This document shows, piece by piece, positions 1 to 7,915 of a stretch of 64,000 nt of DNA (the first letter of the stretch is position 1; each line of letters opens with the position of its first letter). A program made the position numbers and the translations under genes. Location of the stretch: assembly GCF_004346865.1 (NCBI RefSeq), contig NZ_SMGR01000002.1:310001-374000 (forward strand), given 5' to 3'. The stretch is from Shimia isoporae (GTDB lineage: Bacteria; Pseudomonadota; Alphaproteobacteria; Rhodobacterales; Rhodobacteraceae). Under the pieces are notes generated by a model that searched no databases, was not told where the DNA came from, and saw only the letters and a list, made by a program, of their open reading frames with translations.

Positions 1-998
1 TCGTACCTTTGCATCAAGGAGGTCGCAGACTCGCTGACGGCGCTGACTTCCGTCTCGAGTGTTTTCGCAGTGCTTTCGATCTGATCGACAAAGCCGGGCA
101 GACGTTCGGAAATCAATCCGTTGGCTGCGTCAAAGGCCGCAATCGCCGAAGGCTCCACGGTTTGCAGAATAGTATCCAGCGCGGTCGCCGCATCGGCGCC
201 ACGGGCAACCAGCTCTTTGAGCTCGCCGGTTACCAGCTCATTGGCGGTATCAAACGCAGTGCGCGCACTGTCCAGCGTGCCCTGAGTACGATCAGCTGCT
301 CCCCGAATGGAGACGAGCGTATCCGTCGCTTCGTTCAATGTGATTTCCGCAGTATCAGACAACCCTTCGAGTGTGTCCGTGAAATCAGCGATTTCGCGTG
401 CAGCCGAGCCTAGATCTGCAGATAGACCTTCGAAATCTTCCAAGGTGCGATCAAGCTTGCCGGACGCGGACGCCAAATTGCTCAACAGTTCAGAAACCGA
501 TTCTTTGTTGTCATCACTGACCACACTGCGGACATCTTCCAGCAGCGAGATTGCTTCTTCGAGCAACTCGGGAGCGCCTTCCATCAAAGTTTGGAAAGTG
601 CTCCGCTCAGAAGTGATTTCACCACCGGAACCAAGCAGCGCCGCGTCAGGAGAACCACCTGACAACGCAACAAAACTCACACCAGTTACACCGAGCGAAT
701 TGAGTTGCGCTATTGTGTCTGTCTTGATCGGCGTGTCTGCATCTACTTCAAGCCGGACGCGCACCAGAGAGGGGTTTTCGTTATCCAATTGAAGGTCGAC
801 GACCTGCCCAACCGGCAATCCGTTGTAGCGCACGTCTCCGGCCATCCCGAGGCCGGAAACATTCTCGAATGTGACTTCGTAGTACGCGAACCGCCGATCG
901 ACATCGAGCTTCGCCAACCACAAGAGGAAGGCAAACGATCCAATCAGGCCAAGGAGGGCAAAAAGCCCGATCAGCACATAGTTGGCCCGCGTTTCCAT
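1..998 (-). CDS. mlaD: MlaD/MCE-family lipid transport protein (3' end outside window)
   Basis: Read on the minus strand from ATG at 998, the frame stays open to the window edge, so about 332 residues are visible and the C-terminus is missing. It begins METRANYVLIGLFALLG, a single N-terminal membrane anchor, followed by the MCE fold (VTFENVSGLGMAGDVRYNG, VGQVVDL, ADTPIKTDT, LNSLGVTGV). Such proteins form the periplasmic ring of MlaFEDB-type phospholipid transporters. After about residue 150 the sequence becomes acidic, Ala/Ser/Leu-rich and helical (many ETAKTLETEV-like stretches), as in long MCE proteins with a coiled tail. The start codon overlaps the stop of the upstream ATPase by one base (TAATG), so the two are translationally coupled. 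Family call is secure; the exact lipid substrate is inferred. Confidence 0.9.
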   Translation of the reverse strand, partial: METRANYVLIGLFALLGLIGSFAFLLWLAKLDVDRRFAYYEVTFENVSGLGMAGDVRYNGLPVGQVVDLQLDNENPSLVRVRLEVDADTPIKTDTIAQLNSLGVTGVSFVALSGGSPDAALLGSGGEITSERSTFQTLMEGAPELLEEAISLLEDVRSVVSDDNKESVSELLSNLASASGKLDRTLEDFEGLSADLGSAAREIADFTDTLEGLSDTAEITLNEATDTLVSIRGAADRTQGTLDSARTAFDTANELVTGELKELVARGADAATALDTILQTVEPSAIAAFDAANGLISERLPGFVDQIESTAKTLETEVSAVSESATSLMQRY

Positions 999-1798
999 TA
1001 CCCTGCCCCTGTCTGGCCAGTTTTCTGGCCCTTCACCTGTGCCGCTCTCGCTCGCGGTCCGGTGAAATATTCCTGTACCCAAGGATGATCCACATCTGTC
1101 ATCCCTTCAATCGGACCTTCCACCAATACCCGCTTCTCGGCAAGCACGGCGATACGGTCACAGATCGCGTAAAGGCTGTCCAGATCATGTGTGACCATAA
1201 AAACCGTCAAGCCCAGAGCCCGCTGCAATTCACCAATCAGCTCGTCATATGCGGCGGCGCCGATAGGATCGAGACCCGCCGTAGGCTCATCCAAAAAGAC
1301 AATCTGCGGATCAAGCGCCAAAGCGCGTGCAAGCGCTGCGCGTTTGCGCATGCCTCCGGACAGTTCCGACGGAAGTTTTCCACAAGCCAGCGGCGGCAGA
1401 CCGACCATCGAGATTTTCAGTTCACCCAGCGACTTCATCAAGGCAGGGCTGAGATCCAGATGCTCTCGCATAGGTGCGATCACGTTGTTCAATACACTGA
1501 GCGAAGAAAACAAGGCCCCGTCCTGAAAGGCCACACCCCAGCGCGTTTCCACTTCGCGGCGCTCGTCATCCGGCGCCCTCAGCACATCAACGCCCAGCAC
1601 TTCGATGCTGCCAGCGGCCGGCCTGTTCAAACCGACAATCGTGCGCAACAACACCGACTTGCCGGTTCCGGAGCCTCCGACAATGCCAAGTACTTCGCCG
1701 CGCCACACATCCAGATCCAGATTGTCATGCACAACCTGACGGCCAAACTGGTTTCGCAAGCCCCGGACCTTGATCACTGCTTCCCGTTGCGTGGCCAT
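998..1798 (-). CDS. mlaF: ABC transporter ATP-binding protein, MlaF type
   Basis: 266-residue ATPase of a MlaFED-type lipid transporter, located on the cytoplasmic face. Visible motifs are Walker A (GGSGTGKSVLLR), Q-loop (AFQDGALFSSLSV), the signature LSGGMRKRAALARALALDP, Walker B (IVFLDEPTAGLDP) and the H-loop (MVTHDLDSLY). The LSGGMRKR form and GLDP after Walker B are typical of MlaF rather than of import ATPases. The reading frame is open further upstream, to 1939, but the ATG at 1798 lies two bases after the permease stop and has a GGGGA stretch just before it; the extension would sit inside the permease gene. Order permease-ATPase-MCE matches other Mla operons. Confidence 0.93.
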   Translation of the reverse strand: MATQREAVIKVRGLRNQFGRQVVHDNLDLDVWRGEVLGIVGGSGTGKSVLLRTIVGLNRPAAGSIEVLGVDVLRAPDDERREVETRWGVAFQDGALFSSLSVLNNVIAPMREHLDLSPALMKSLGELKISMVGLPPLACGKLPSELSGGMRKRAALARALALDPQIVFLDEPTAGLDPIGAAAYDELIGELQRALGLTVFMVTHDLDSLYAICDRIAVLAEKRVLVEGPIEGMTDVDHPWVQEYFTGPRARAAQVKGQKTGQTGAG

Positions 1799-1800
1799 TC

Positions 1801-2922
1801 TCAAATCCCCAACTGCGCAAAAAAGATTGAGAAAAGCGCGTCCAGCACAATTACCAGAAAGATGCCCAGTACCACCGATGCCGTAGTGCGCTGTCCGACA
1901 CTGGTCGAAGATCCCCGCACCTGAAACGCCTGCCAGCACGCAACGACGCCGATCACCACGGCAAAAAACGGGGCCTTTATCATGCCAATTGCCAGATGCC
2001 AGACACCCGTGTTTTCATACAGTCGCGTCAAAAACATGCCCGGGCTGACTCCCAAATCGATCCAGCTCATCAGCGCGCCGCCGAAGAGACCGCAGATATT
2101 GGCAACAAATCCAAGGATCGGCAGCACAATCACCAGCGCCAAAACGCGGGGCACAACAAGAACTTCAATCGGATCGAGACCCAGCGTTCGCATGGCGTCG
2201 ATCTCTTCCTGCACTTTCATTGAGCCAACCGAGGCTGTGAATGCCGAACCGGACCGGCCAGCCACAATGATCGCTGTAAGCAGGATACCCAGTTCCCGTA
2301 GAACGGATATCGAGATCAGCTCGACCACAAAAACCTCCGCGCCAAAACGCTGGAGCTGCGTCGCCCCCTGAAAAGCCAAAACGATCCCGATCAAAAACCC
2401 CATCAATGCGATGATTGGAATGGCGTTCAATCCGGCATCTTGCATGTGCGTTACGAGCGAAGCCCAGCGCAATCTCCAGGGGCGTAAGACAAGGCCAAAA
2501 ATCCGCACCAGCGTTTCGCCCAGAAACCCGTTGAAAGAAATCAACGTGTTCTGCACCTCGACCACCCTACGGCCGAACCTGTCCAACGCGGCGGTGATGC
2601 CTTGTACGGCTTCCGGATCCTCGTCGCTTTCGGGAATTGCCTCTTCTACGTTAGCAAGCAACGCTGCATAGGCTGGCTTAGCGCCTTGCACCGAGACCGA
2701 AGCCCCCCCGTCCCCAAGGCGCGTCTTGAGGTCGGCAATCATCCAGGCTCCGCCGGTATCAAACGCGCGCAGTTGGCTGAGATCGATGGTCACGGCACCA
2801 GAGCGTGGTGTAATTTTCGCAAAAGGTTTTTCCACACTACCCAAAGTGGCTGTCACCAGCTCTCCGCCGACCTGAATAGTGGCGTTTTCATCGTGCACAA
2901 AGGGAGGGTGGTCTACGCTCAT
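1801..2922 (-). CDS. mlaE: MlaE-family lipid ABC transporter permease with N-terminal STAS domain
   Basis: About 373 residues. Residues 10-100 form a STAS/MlaB-like domain (VTIDLSQLRAFDTGGAWMIADL), and the rest is a MlaE permease with five or so membrane segments and the hallmark stretch LLTAIIVAGRSGSAFTASVGSMKVQEEIDAM. Fusion of MlaB and MlaE functions in one polypeptide is common in alphaproteobacteria. The start is uncertain. The frame is open to a GTG at 3006 and there is an ATG at 2967 with AGGA upstream. ATG 2922 (MSVDHPPFV) was chosen because the preceding residues look non-coding. It is first in a mlaE-mlaF-mlaD run and about 190 bases downstream of the RND pump gene, which leaves room for its own promoter. 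Confidence 0.9.
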   Translation of the reverse strand: MSVDHPPFVHDENATIQVGGELVTATLGSVEKPFAKITPRSGAVTIDLSQLRAFDTGGAWMIADLKTRLGDGGASVSVQGAKPAYAALLANVEEAIPESDEDPEAVQGITAALDRFGRRVVEVQNTLISFNGFLGETLVRIFGLVLRPWRLRWASLVTHMQDAGLNAIPIIALMGFLIGIVLAFQGATQLQRFGAEVFVVELISISVLRELGILLTAIIVAGRSGSAFTASVGSMKVQEEIDAMRTLGLDPIEVLVVPRVLALVIVLPILGFVANICGLFGGALMSWIDLGVSPGMFLTRLYENTGVWHLAIGMIKAPFFAVVIGVVACWQAFQVRGSSTSVGQRTTASVVLGIFLVIVLDALFSIFFAQLGI

Positions 2923-3111
2923 TTGGTGGCGAGACCTGCTTCCGGGGCCCGCAGTACCAGCGGCCATTTCCAAATTGATCCTGACAAAAGTCCCCCCAGA
3001 AGTCACGGCGCTCGCGCGGATTTTTCCGCGTCTAAATCACAGCTTAGCAAAGGGGCATTGCTTGGGAAAGTAGACTCCGCCACGACCACATTGGCCGGGG
3101 CTGGAGATAGA

Positions 3112-6100
3112 TCATGCGCTTGAGATTTGAGCCATCGCCGCGCGTTTCCTGCGATCTTCACGACCAAAGAAGATCATGTAGAGCACCGGCGCCGCGATCA
3201 GGGTGAGGATCGTGGCAAATGCCAGACCGCCCATGATCGTCACTGCCATCGACTCAAAGAACTTGTCCGACAAAAGCGGCGCCATACCCAGAATGGTCGT
3301 AACAGCCGCCAGCATCACTGGCCGCAGACGCGACACGCTGGCTTTGACAATCGCTTCCTGAAGTGGACCGCCCTCTTCGCGTACAAAATCGATTTCCTCC
3401 ACCAGCACGATCCCGTTCTTGATCAACATGCCCGACAGGCTCAACAAACCCAGCAATGCGGTGAACGAGAACGGGAGCCCCGTGCCCAACAAGCCGAGGA
3501 CAACACCGTTTACTGACATCGGAACAAGCAACCAGATGATTATGGGCTCGCGAATGGCGTTGAACAGCAGAACCGAGATCAGAACCATGATGAGGATCGT
3601 CAGAGGAAGCTGACCGCCCAGACTTTCCTGCGCTTTGGCAGAGTTTTCCTTCTCGCCACCCCACTCCATTCGATAGCCAACGGGCAGTTCCATTGCTTCT
3701 ATCGCAGCAGTCACTTCGGTCTGCACCTGCGCCGCGTTCAACCCCGGTGCGATGTCGGCGCCCACGGTGATCGTCGGCACCCGATCACGTCGGTGGAACA
3801 GTGTGTTCTGGGTTTCATAGGAGAAACCGTCCACCATCTGCTCCAACGGCAGGAAGCTCTTGGTGTTGGCCGAATAGACAACCTGATCCAGCAAGCCGAA
3901 GCCTTCTGTGTTCGAACGCCTGATAATGATCGGTAGCAAACGGTCTTCCTCGCGGAAAATACCGCCACTGATCCCGTCAGTGGAGAAGTTCAGCATGTCC
4001 GCAACATCATCCCGATTCACACCGGCAGTCTGGGCGCGCTCGGTCGCATATAGCGGTTTGATCACCAGTTCCTGTTCACGCCAGTCAGTGCGCACTTCGC
4101 GAATGTTCGGCGACGCATTCTCGAGTACGGTCGCGGCCTCGGTCGCCAGCTCTCGCAGGACGACCGGATCAGAGCCCGAGAAGCGGACCTGAATCGGATC
4201 GCCACCACCGGGACCGAACACCAGACGTTTCGTGCGGAACTCACCTTCAGGGAAAGCCTGCGCACCGAATGCGTTCAGATCTTCTCGCAAAGCCGCAATT
4301 TCACTCGACTGCGCAGTTCGGACAATGATGTGCCCATAACTGGAGTTGGGTTTCTCTGATTCATACGTCAGCATGAAACGGGTCGCGCCTTGCCCGACAA
4401 AAGTCGAGAAGCTGACCACATCTTCGCGCTCGCCAAGCCACTCTTCCATCCGAGCCATATGCTCAGATGTTGTGGCAATAGGCGTACCTTGCGGAAGTTT
4501 GTAATGCACGAAGAACAGCGGTGTGTTGCTTTCCGGAAAGAACTGGTTTTCCACGCGGCTGAAACCCGCATAGCAAAGCGCGGTAACGCCAATCAGACCG
4601 ATGACAACCAGCCAACGCAGTTTCAAGGCAAGGTTCAGGCTCCAGCCATACATACGGAAAATCCAGCCGGAGTAGGCATCGGTTTCGCCGCCTTTGCCTT
4701 GCTTAAACAGGTAGTGTCCGAGCATCGGAGTAACTGTCAGAGCCAGCAACCAGCTCAACAGCAGGGAAATGCCGATTACTGCAAACAGCGAGAAAAGGAA
4801 CTCGCCGGTGTCATCCGGACTGAGACCGATGCCAGCAAAAGCCATGATGCCGATAACCGTGGCACCAAGCAGCGGGATCTGCGTTTTGCCAGCGGCCTCG
4901 TCAGCCGCCTCACGGGAGTTTTTGCCCCGCAGCATCGCAATCTGCATGCCTTCTGCAACAACGATCGCATTGTCCACCAGCATCCCCATGGCAATAATCA
5001 ATGCCCCCAGCGAGATGCGCTCCATTTCGATGGAGAACATAGACATGAACAGGAAGGTGCCAACCACCGTCAGGAACAACGTCGCCCCGACAACAACCGC
5101 AGCGCGCCACCCCATAAAGACCGCAAGCACCGCAATCACGATGGCCACTGACATGGCCAGGTTCACAAGAAAATCGTTGGACGCTTTTTCGACCACGACA
5201 TGCTGCTGGTAGACGGGATGCAGTTCCACACCCGCCGGAATGTCCGCTTGCATTGTTGCCAACTTGGCATCAACGCGTTTGCCGACTTCGACAATGTTTT
5301 CGGTGCTAAGGCCCGCCACACCAAGTGTGAATGCTTCGACACCATTGTGGCGAATGATCTGGCCGGGATTGGCCTTCCGGTCGCGGAACACACGGCTCGT
5401 ATCGATCAGGTTGACGACTTTGCCGCCTGATCCGACGGAAAGGCCTTGAATGGCATCTACTGTATCACTGCCGTCCGGAGTCATGATCCGGGTGCGGGCG
5501 CTCTCAGTGGTCAACGTACCTGCCGGTGTTACGCTATCAGATGTGGCGATTGCGTTCGCAATCGCCTCAATCGACACGTTCTGATTCACGGAAAGGGCAA
5601 GATTCGGCTCGATGTATATCGCCTCTTCGGGCAACCCCTTGACCTCTACATCTGCAACACCTTTCACCGTGCGCAATTCACGTCGCAAATAGGTCGCCAG
5701 TTCGTGCTTTTCCGCGTCGCTGAAACCCTCGGCGGTAATCGCATAGAACAAACCAAACACATCGCCGAAACTGTCGTTCACATAAGGCTGCGCCACACCC
5801 TGCGGCAGCGCTCTGGCAGCATCCCGCATTTTTGCGCGCAGTCTTGTCCAGATTTCCGGAAGCTCATCGCCGTTGACCGTCGATTTGATGTGCACCTCGA
5901 TCATCGACTGGCCCGGACTGTTGATCGACGTAATCCGGTCCACTTCGCCCATTTTTTGTATGGCGCTTTCCAACGGCTCGCTGACCTCGGTCGCGACCTG
6001 CTCCGCAGTCGCTCCAGCGTAGTTGGTGGTCACAACGGCCTGTTTAATGGTGAAAGCGGGATCTTCCAGACGGCCCAGGTTCAGAAAGCCGAGAATACCG

Positions 6101-6171
6101 CCAACCAGAAACACCAGAATGATCAGCCAAGTGTAAATCGGCCGCTCAATAGACATGCGTGCAATGTTCAT
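3112..6171 (-). CDS. RND-family efflux pump, inner-membrane permease
   Basis: 1019 residues, the usual length for an AcrB-like hydrophobe/amphiphile RND pump. It shows an N-terminal transmembrane helix (IYTWLIILVFLVGGILGF), two large periplasmic loops and about 12 membrane segments. TM4 carries the proton-relay motif as GMLVDNAIVVAEGM, with one Asp followed by Asn rather than the Asp-Asp of AcrB. The second TM cluster includes SLSGMLIKNGIVLVEEI. It sits 9 bases after the adaptor gene in a marR-adaptor-pump operon, so drug or toxic-compound export driven by the proton gradient is the likely job. The substrate cannot be deduced. No outer-membrane TolC gene is in the window. Confidence 0.94.
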   Translation of the reverse strand: MNIARMSIERPIYTWLIILVFLVGGILGFLNLGRLEDPAFTIKQAVVTTNYAGATAEQVATEVSEPLESAIQKMGEVDRITSINSPGQSMIEVHIKSTVNGDELPEIWTRLRAKMRDAARALPQGVAQPYVNDSFGDVFGLFYAITAEGFSDAEKHELATYLRRELRTVKGVADVEVKGLPEEAIYIEPNLALSVNQNVSIEAIANAIATSDSVTPAGTLTTESARTRIMTPDGSDTVDAIQGLSVGSGGKVVNLIDTSRVFRDRKANPGQIIRHNGVEAFTLGVAGLSTENIVEVGKRVDAKLATMQADIPAGVELHPVYQQHVVVEKASNDFLVNLAMSVAIVIAVLAVFMGWRAAVVVGATLFLTVVGTFLFMSMFSIEMERISLGALIIAMGMLVDNAIVVAEGMQIAMLRGKNSREAADEAAGKTQIPLLGATVIGIMAFAGIGLSPDDTGEFLFSLFAVIGISLLLSWLLALTVTPMLGHYLFKQGKGGETDAYSGWIFRMYGWSLNLALKLRWLVVIGLIGVTALCYAGFSRVENQFFPESNTPLFFVHYKLPQGTPIATTSEHMARMEEWLGEREDVVSFSTFVGQGATRFMLTYESEKPNSSYGHIIVRTAQSSEIAALREDLNAFGAQAFPEGEFRTKRLVFGPGGGDPIQVRFSGSDPVVLRELATEAATVLENASPNIREVRTDWREQELVIKPLYATERAQTAGVNRDDVADMLNFSTDGISGGIFREEDRLLPIIIRRSNTEGFGLLDQVVYSANTKSFLPLEQMVDGFSYETQNTLFHRRDRVPTITVGADIAPGLNAAQVQTEVTAAIEAMELPVGYRMEWGGEKENSAKAQESLGGQLPLTILIMVLISVLLFNAIREPIIIWLLVPMSVNGVVLGLLGTGLPFSFTALLGLLSLSGMLIKNGIVLVEEIDFVREEGGPLQEAIVKASVSRLRPVMLAAVTTILGMAPLLSDKFFESMAVTIMGGLAFATILTLIAAPVLYMIFFGREDRRKRAAMAQISSA

Positions 6172-6180
6172 GGGTCAGCC

Positions 6181-7221
6181 TCAGTTTCCGAAGCCGACAA
6201 AGCGGCGCACGTTCTGTCCTTCGTTCAGAGCACCGCCGCCAGCGACCACAATCTCCATGCCATCTTCGACACCTTCAAGAACACGCACCTGACCTGTTTC
6301 GGAGGGTTCGATCACGACAGGCACAAACCGAACATGTCCGGTGTCGCCGCCCTTGGGATCAAAGCGCATAACACCCGTGTCGCCAGCGTCATTCACAACA
6401 ATAGCGGACATCGGAACCTCAACGGTTTTGGCAGGCTCCAAAGCACGAACCGTGACCGTCACGGACGAGCCCGGCAGCACGACACGCTCCTTTGGCGGCT
6501 GTAGACCAAAGGTGATACGGAAGGTCTGTCCAATGTTGGATGTTTCTGCGTCGTACTCGCGAATGTCCAACGGATAGGTTTCTGTCAGCCCGGGAAACCG
6601 CGCGAAGATTTCTATGTTGTCGCCGGTGTTTCCGGCTGTCTGAAACAGAATTTCCGGCACATCCACTTCGATCCGCAGCTCACTCAGATCATGAAGGCGC
6701 ACCACCGGGCTGCCGGCGCCCACCGTCGTATAAAGCTCGACATTTCGGCTGGAGATTAGCGCGTCAAAAGGTGCCCGAAGTGTGGCGTGGCGCAGGGACC
6801 ATTCCGCATTGCTTACCGCAATTTCCGAGAGCCCGGCCTGCGTTTCGGCATCATCAATGGCAACCTGGCTTACGGTGTTGCCCTTGAGCTTTTCCAAACG
6901 ATCAACGGTCCGATCGGCCTGCGACTTCTGCAAACGCGCCTGACTAAGCTGCAACTCAAAGGGTTCCTGGTCCAACTTGGCGATTATGTCGCCTTGTTTG
7001 ATCCGTAGCCCCTCGGTCACCGGGAAGTCGACGATCTGACCACCAACTTGAAACGCGAGATCTACGGACTGACGTGCCTTCACCTGACCAAAAAATTGCC
7101 GCTCGAAAGCGGTTTGGCCAGATTGGATTTCCATCAGCTTGACCGGTTTGAGTGGCTCGTCTGCAAAAGCAGGCGCAGCCGCCACCGAGGCGGCCAGCGC
7201 CAGACATTTCAGAAACTTCAT
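6181..7221 (-). CDS. RND efflux periplasmic adaptor (membrane fusion protein)
   Basis: 346 residues with a signal peptide (MKFLKCLALAASVAAAPAFA), then the HlyD/AcrA-type order: barrel-sandwich strand (VDLAFQVGGQIVDFPVTEGLRIKQGDIIAKLD), a short alpha hairpin (LQLSQARLQKSQADRTVDRLEKL), the return strand (ATLRAPFDALISSRNVELYTTVGAGSPVVRLHD) and a beta-barrel/MP domain. It links the inner-membrane pump to an outer-membrane channel. The ATG overlaps the stop of the MarR gene by four bases (ATGA), so all three genes are translated from one message. Confidence 0.93.
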   Translation of the reverse strand: MKFLKCLALAASVAAAPAFADEPLKPVKLMEIQSGQTAFERQFFGQVKARQSVDLAFQVGGQIVDFPVTEGLRIKQGDIIAKLDQEPFELQLSQARLQKSQADRTVDRLEKLKGNTVSQVAIDDAETQAGLSEIAVSNAEWSLRHATLRAPFDALISSRNVELYTTVGAGSPVVRLHDLSELRIEVDVPEILFQTAGNTGDNIEIFARFPGLTETYPLDIREYDAETSNIGQTFRITFGLQPPKERVVLPGSSVTVTVRALEPAKTVEVPMSAIVVNDAGDTGVMRFDPKGGDTGHVRFVPVVIEPSETGQVRVLEGVEDGMEIVVAGGGALNEGQNVRRFVGFGN

Positions 7222-7703
7222 TTGGGGTCCTCACCCGTTTCATCTGTAAAAAAATCATCTGGCAGCGCTTTGATCGCCAGATCTGCATAGGTCCGGATTT
7301 CTTTGCCCGTGAGGTTGGATTCCGTACGGAAGATTTTCTCGACCTTTTCGAAGGTTTCATCTCGCGCGTCGCGACCGGAGTCAGTCAGCGCAAGCTGCCA
7401 TGCCCGCCCATCCTGAGGATCACGTTGACGAACCAGTAGACCGCGGTCTGCGAGAGAATCGGCCATTGCCGTAACACTCGATGGAAGCGCCCCCATCCAT
7501 TTAGCCAGTTCGCCCATACGACGCGGTGGATCCAGAAACAGAACCATGCGTCGCTCCTGTTTGGTGAGATTGACCGAAAATGCCTCCTCTTCCATGAGGT
7601 TTTCCATCTTTCGGACTATAGCGAACGCCCCAATGACAGCCCGCACTTCATCGGAGAAGTCGCGAGGCAAAGCGTGCCGGTCTGTGGTCAGATTCTGAGA
7701 CAT
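7218..7703 (-). CDS. MarR-family transcriptional regulator
   Basis: 161 residues. A winged-helix domain is visible: the recognition region MGELAKWMGALPSSVTAMADSLADRGLLVRQRDPQDGRAWQLALT has the classic DxRxxxL-like wing (DPQDGRAWQL). It is the first gene of the efflux operon and overlaps the adaptor start, so autorepression of the operon with release by an effector is the expected arrangement for the family; this is inferred. ATG at 7703 is preceded by GGGGGTTCT, a usable Shine-Dalgarno. The divergent intergenic region towards the helicase carries a small inverted repeat that could be its site. Confidence 0.9.
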   Translation of the reverse strand: MSQNLTTDRHALPRDFSDEVRAVIGAFAIVRKMENLMEEEAFSVNLTKQERRMVLFLDPPRRMGELAKWMGALPSSVTAMADSLADRGLLVRQRDPQDGRAWQLALTDSGRDARDETFEKVEKIFRTESNLTGKEIRTYADLAIKALPDDFFTDETGEDPK

Positions 7704-7915
7704 AGAACCCCCAATGCTTCACAAATTGAAATATCCAGTTAACGCACGGATAGCCTTTTTCAAGAGGCAAGTGAACTCCTCGGTTCATTTTTTACGAAAA
7801 ATATACGAATTCGCCACATTTCCTGGCCCCTATACAACCTGCCAGAGATCGGATAGGTGCAGCACTTCTTGTTCTTTCTCGTGCATAGGAACGCCGCATT
7901 CGACGGCGAAAGGGG
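7704..7915. promoter_or_regulatory. Divergent promoter region between marR operon and helicase gene
   Basis: 212 bases, richer in A+T than the flanking genes. It contains TGAAC-N6-GTTCA (7772-7787), a small inverted repeat of the size bound by MarR dimers, in the space where the marR promoter must lie. No convincing -35/-10 pair could be assigned, so the operator role is a guess. Confidence 0.35.

Noticed and set aside
998..1939. Longer form of the MlaF ATPase starting at 1939
   Set aside because: The first 47 residues fall inside the permease gene and are not protein-like; ATG 1798 fits the family start.
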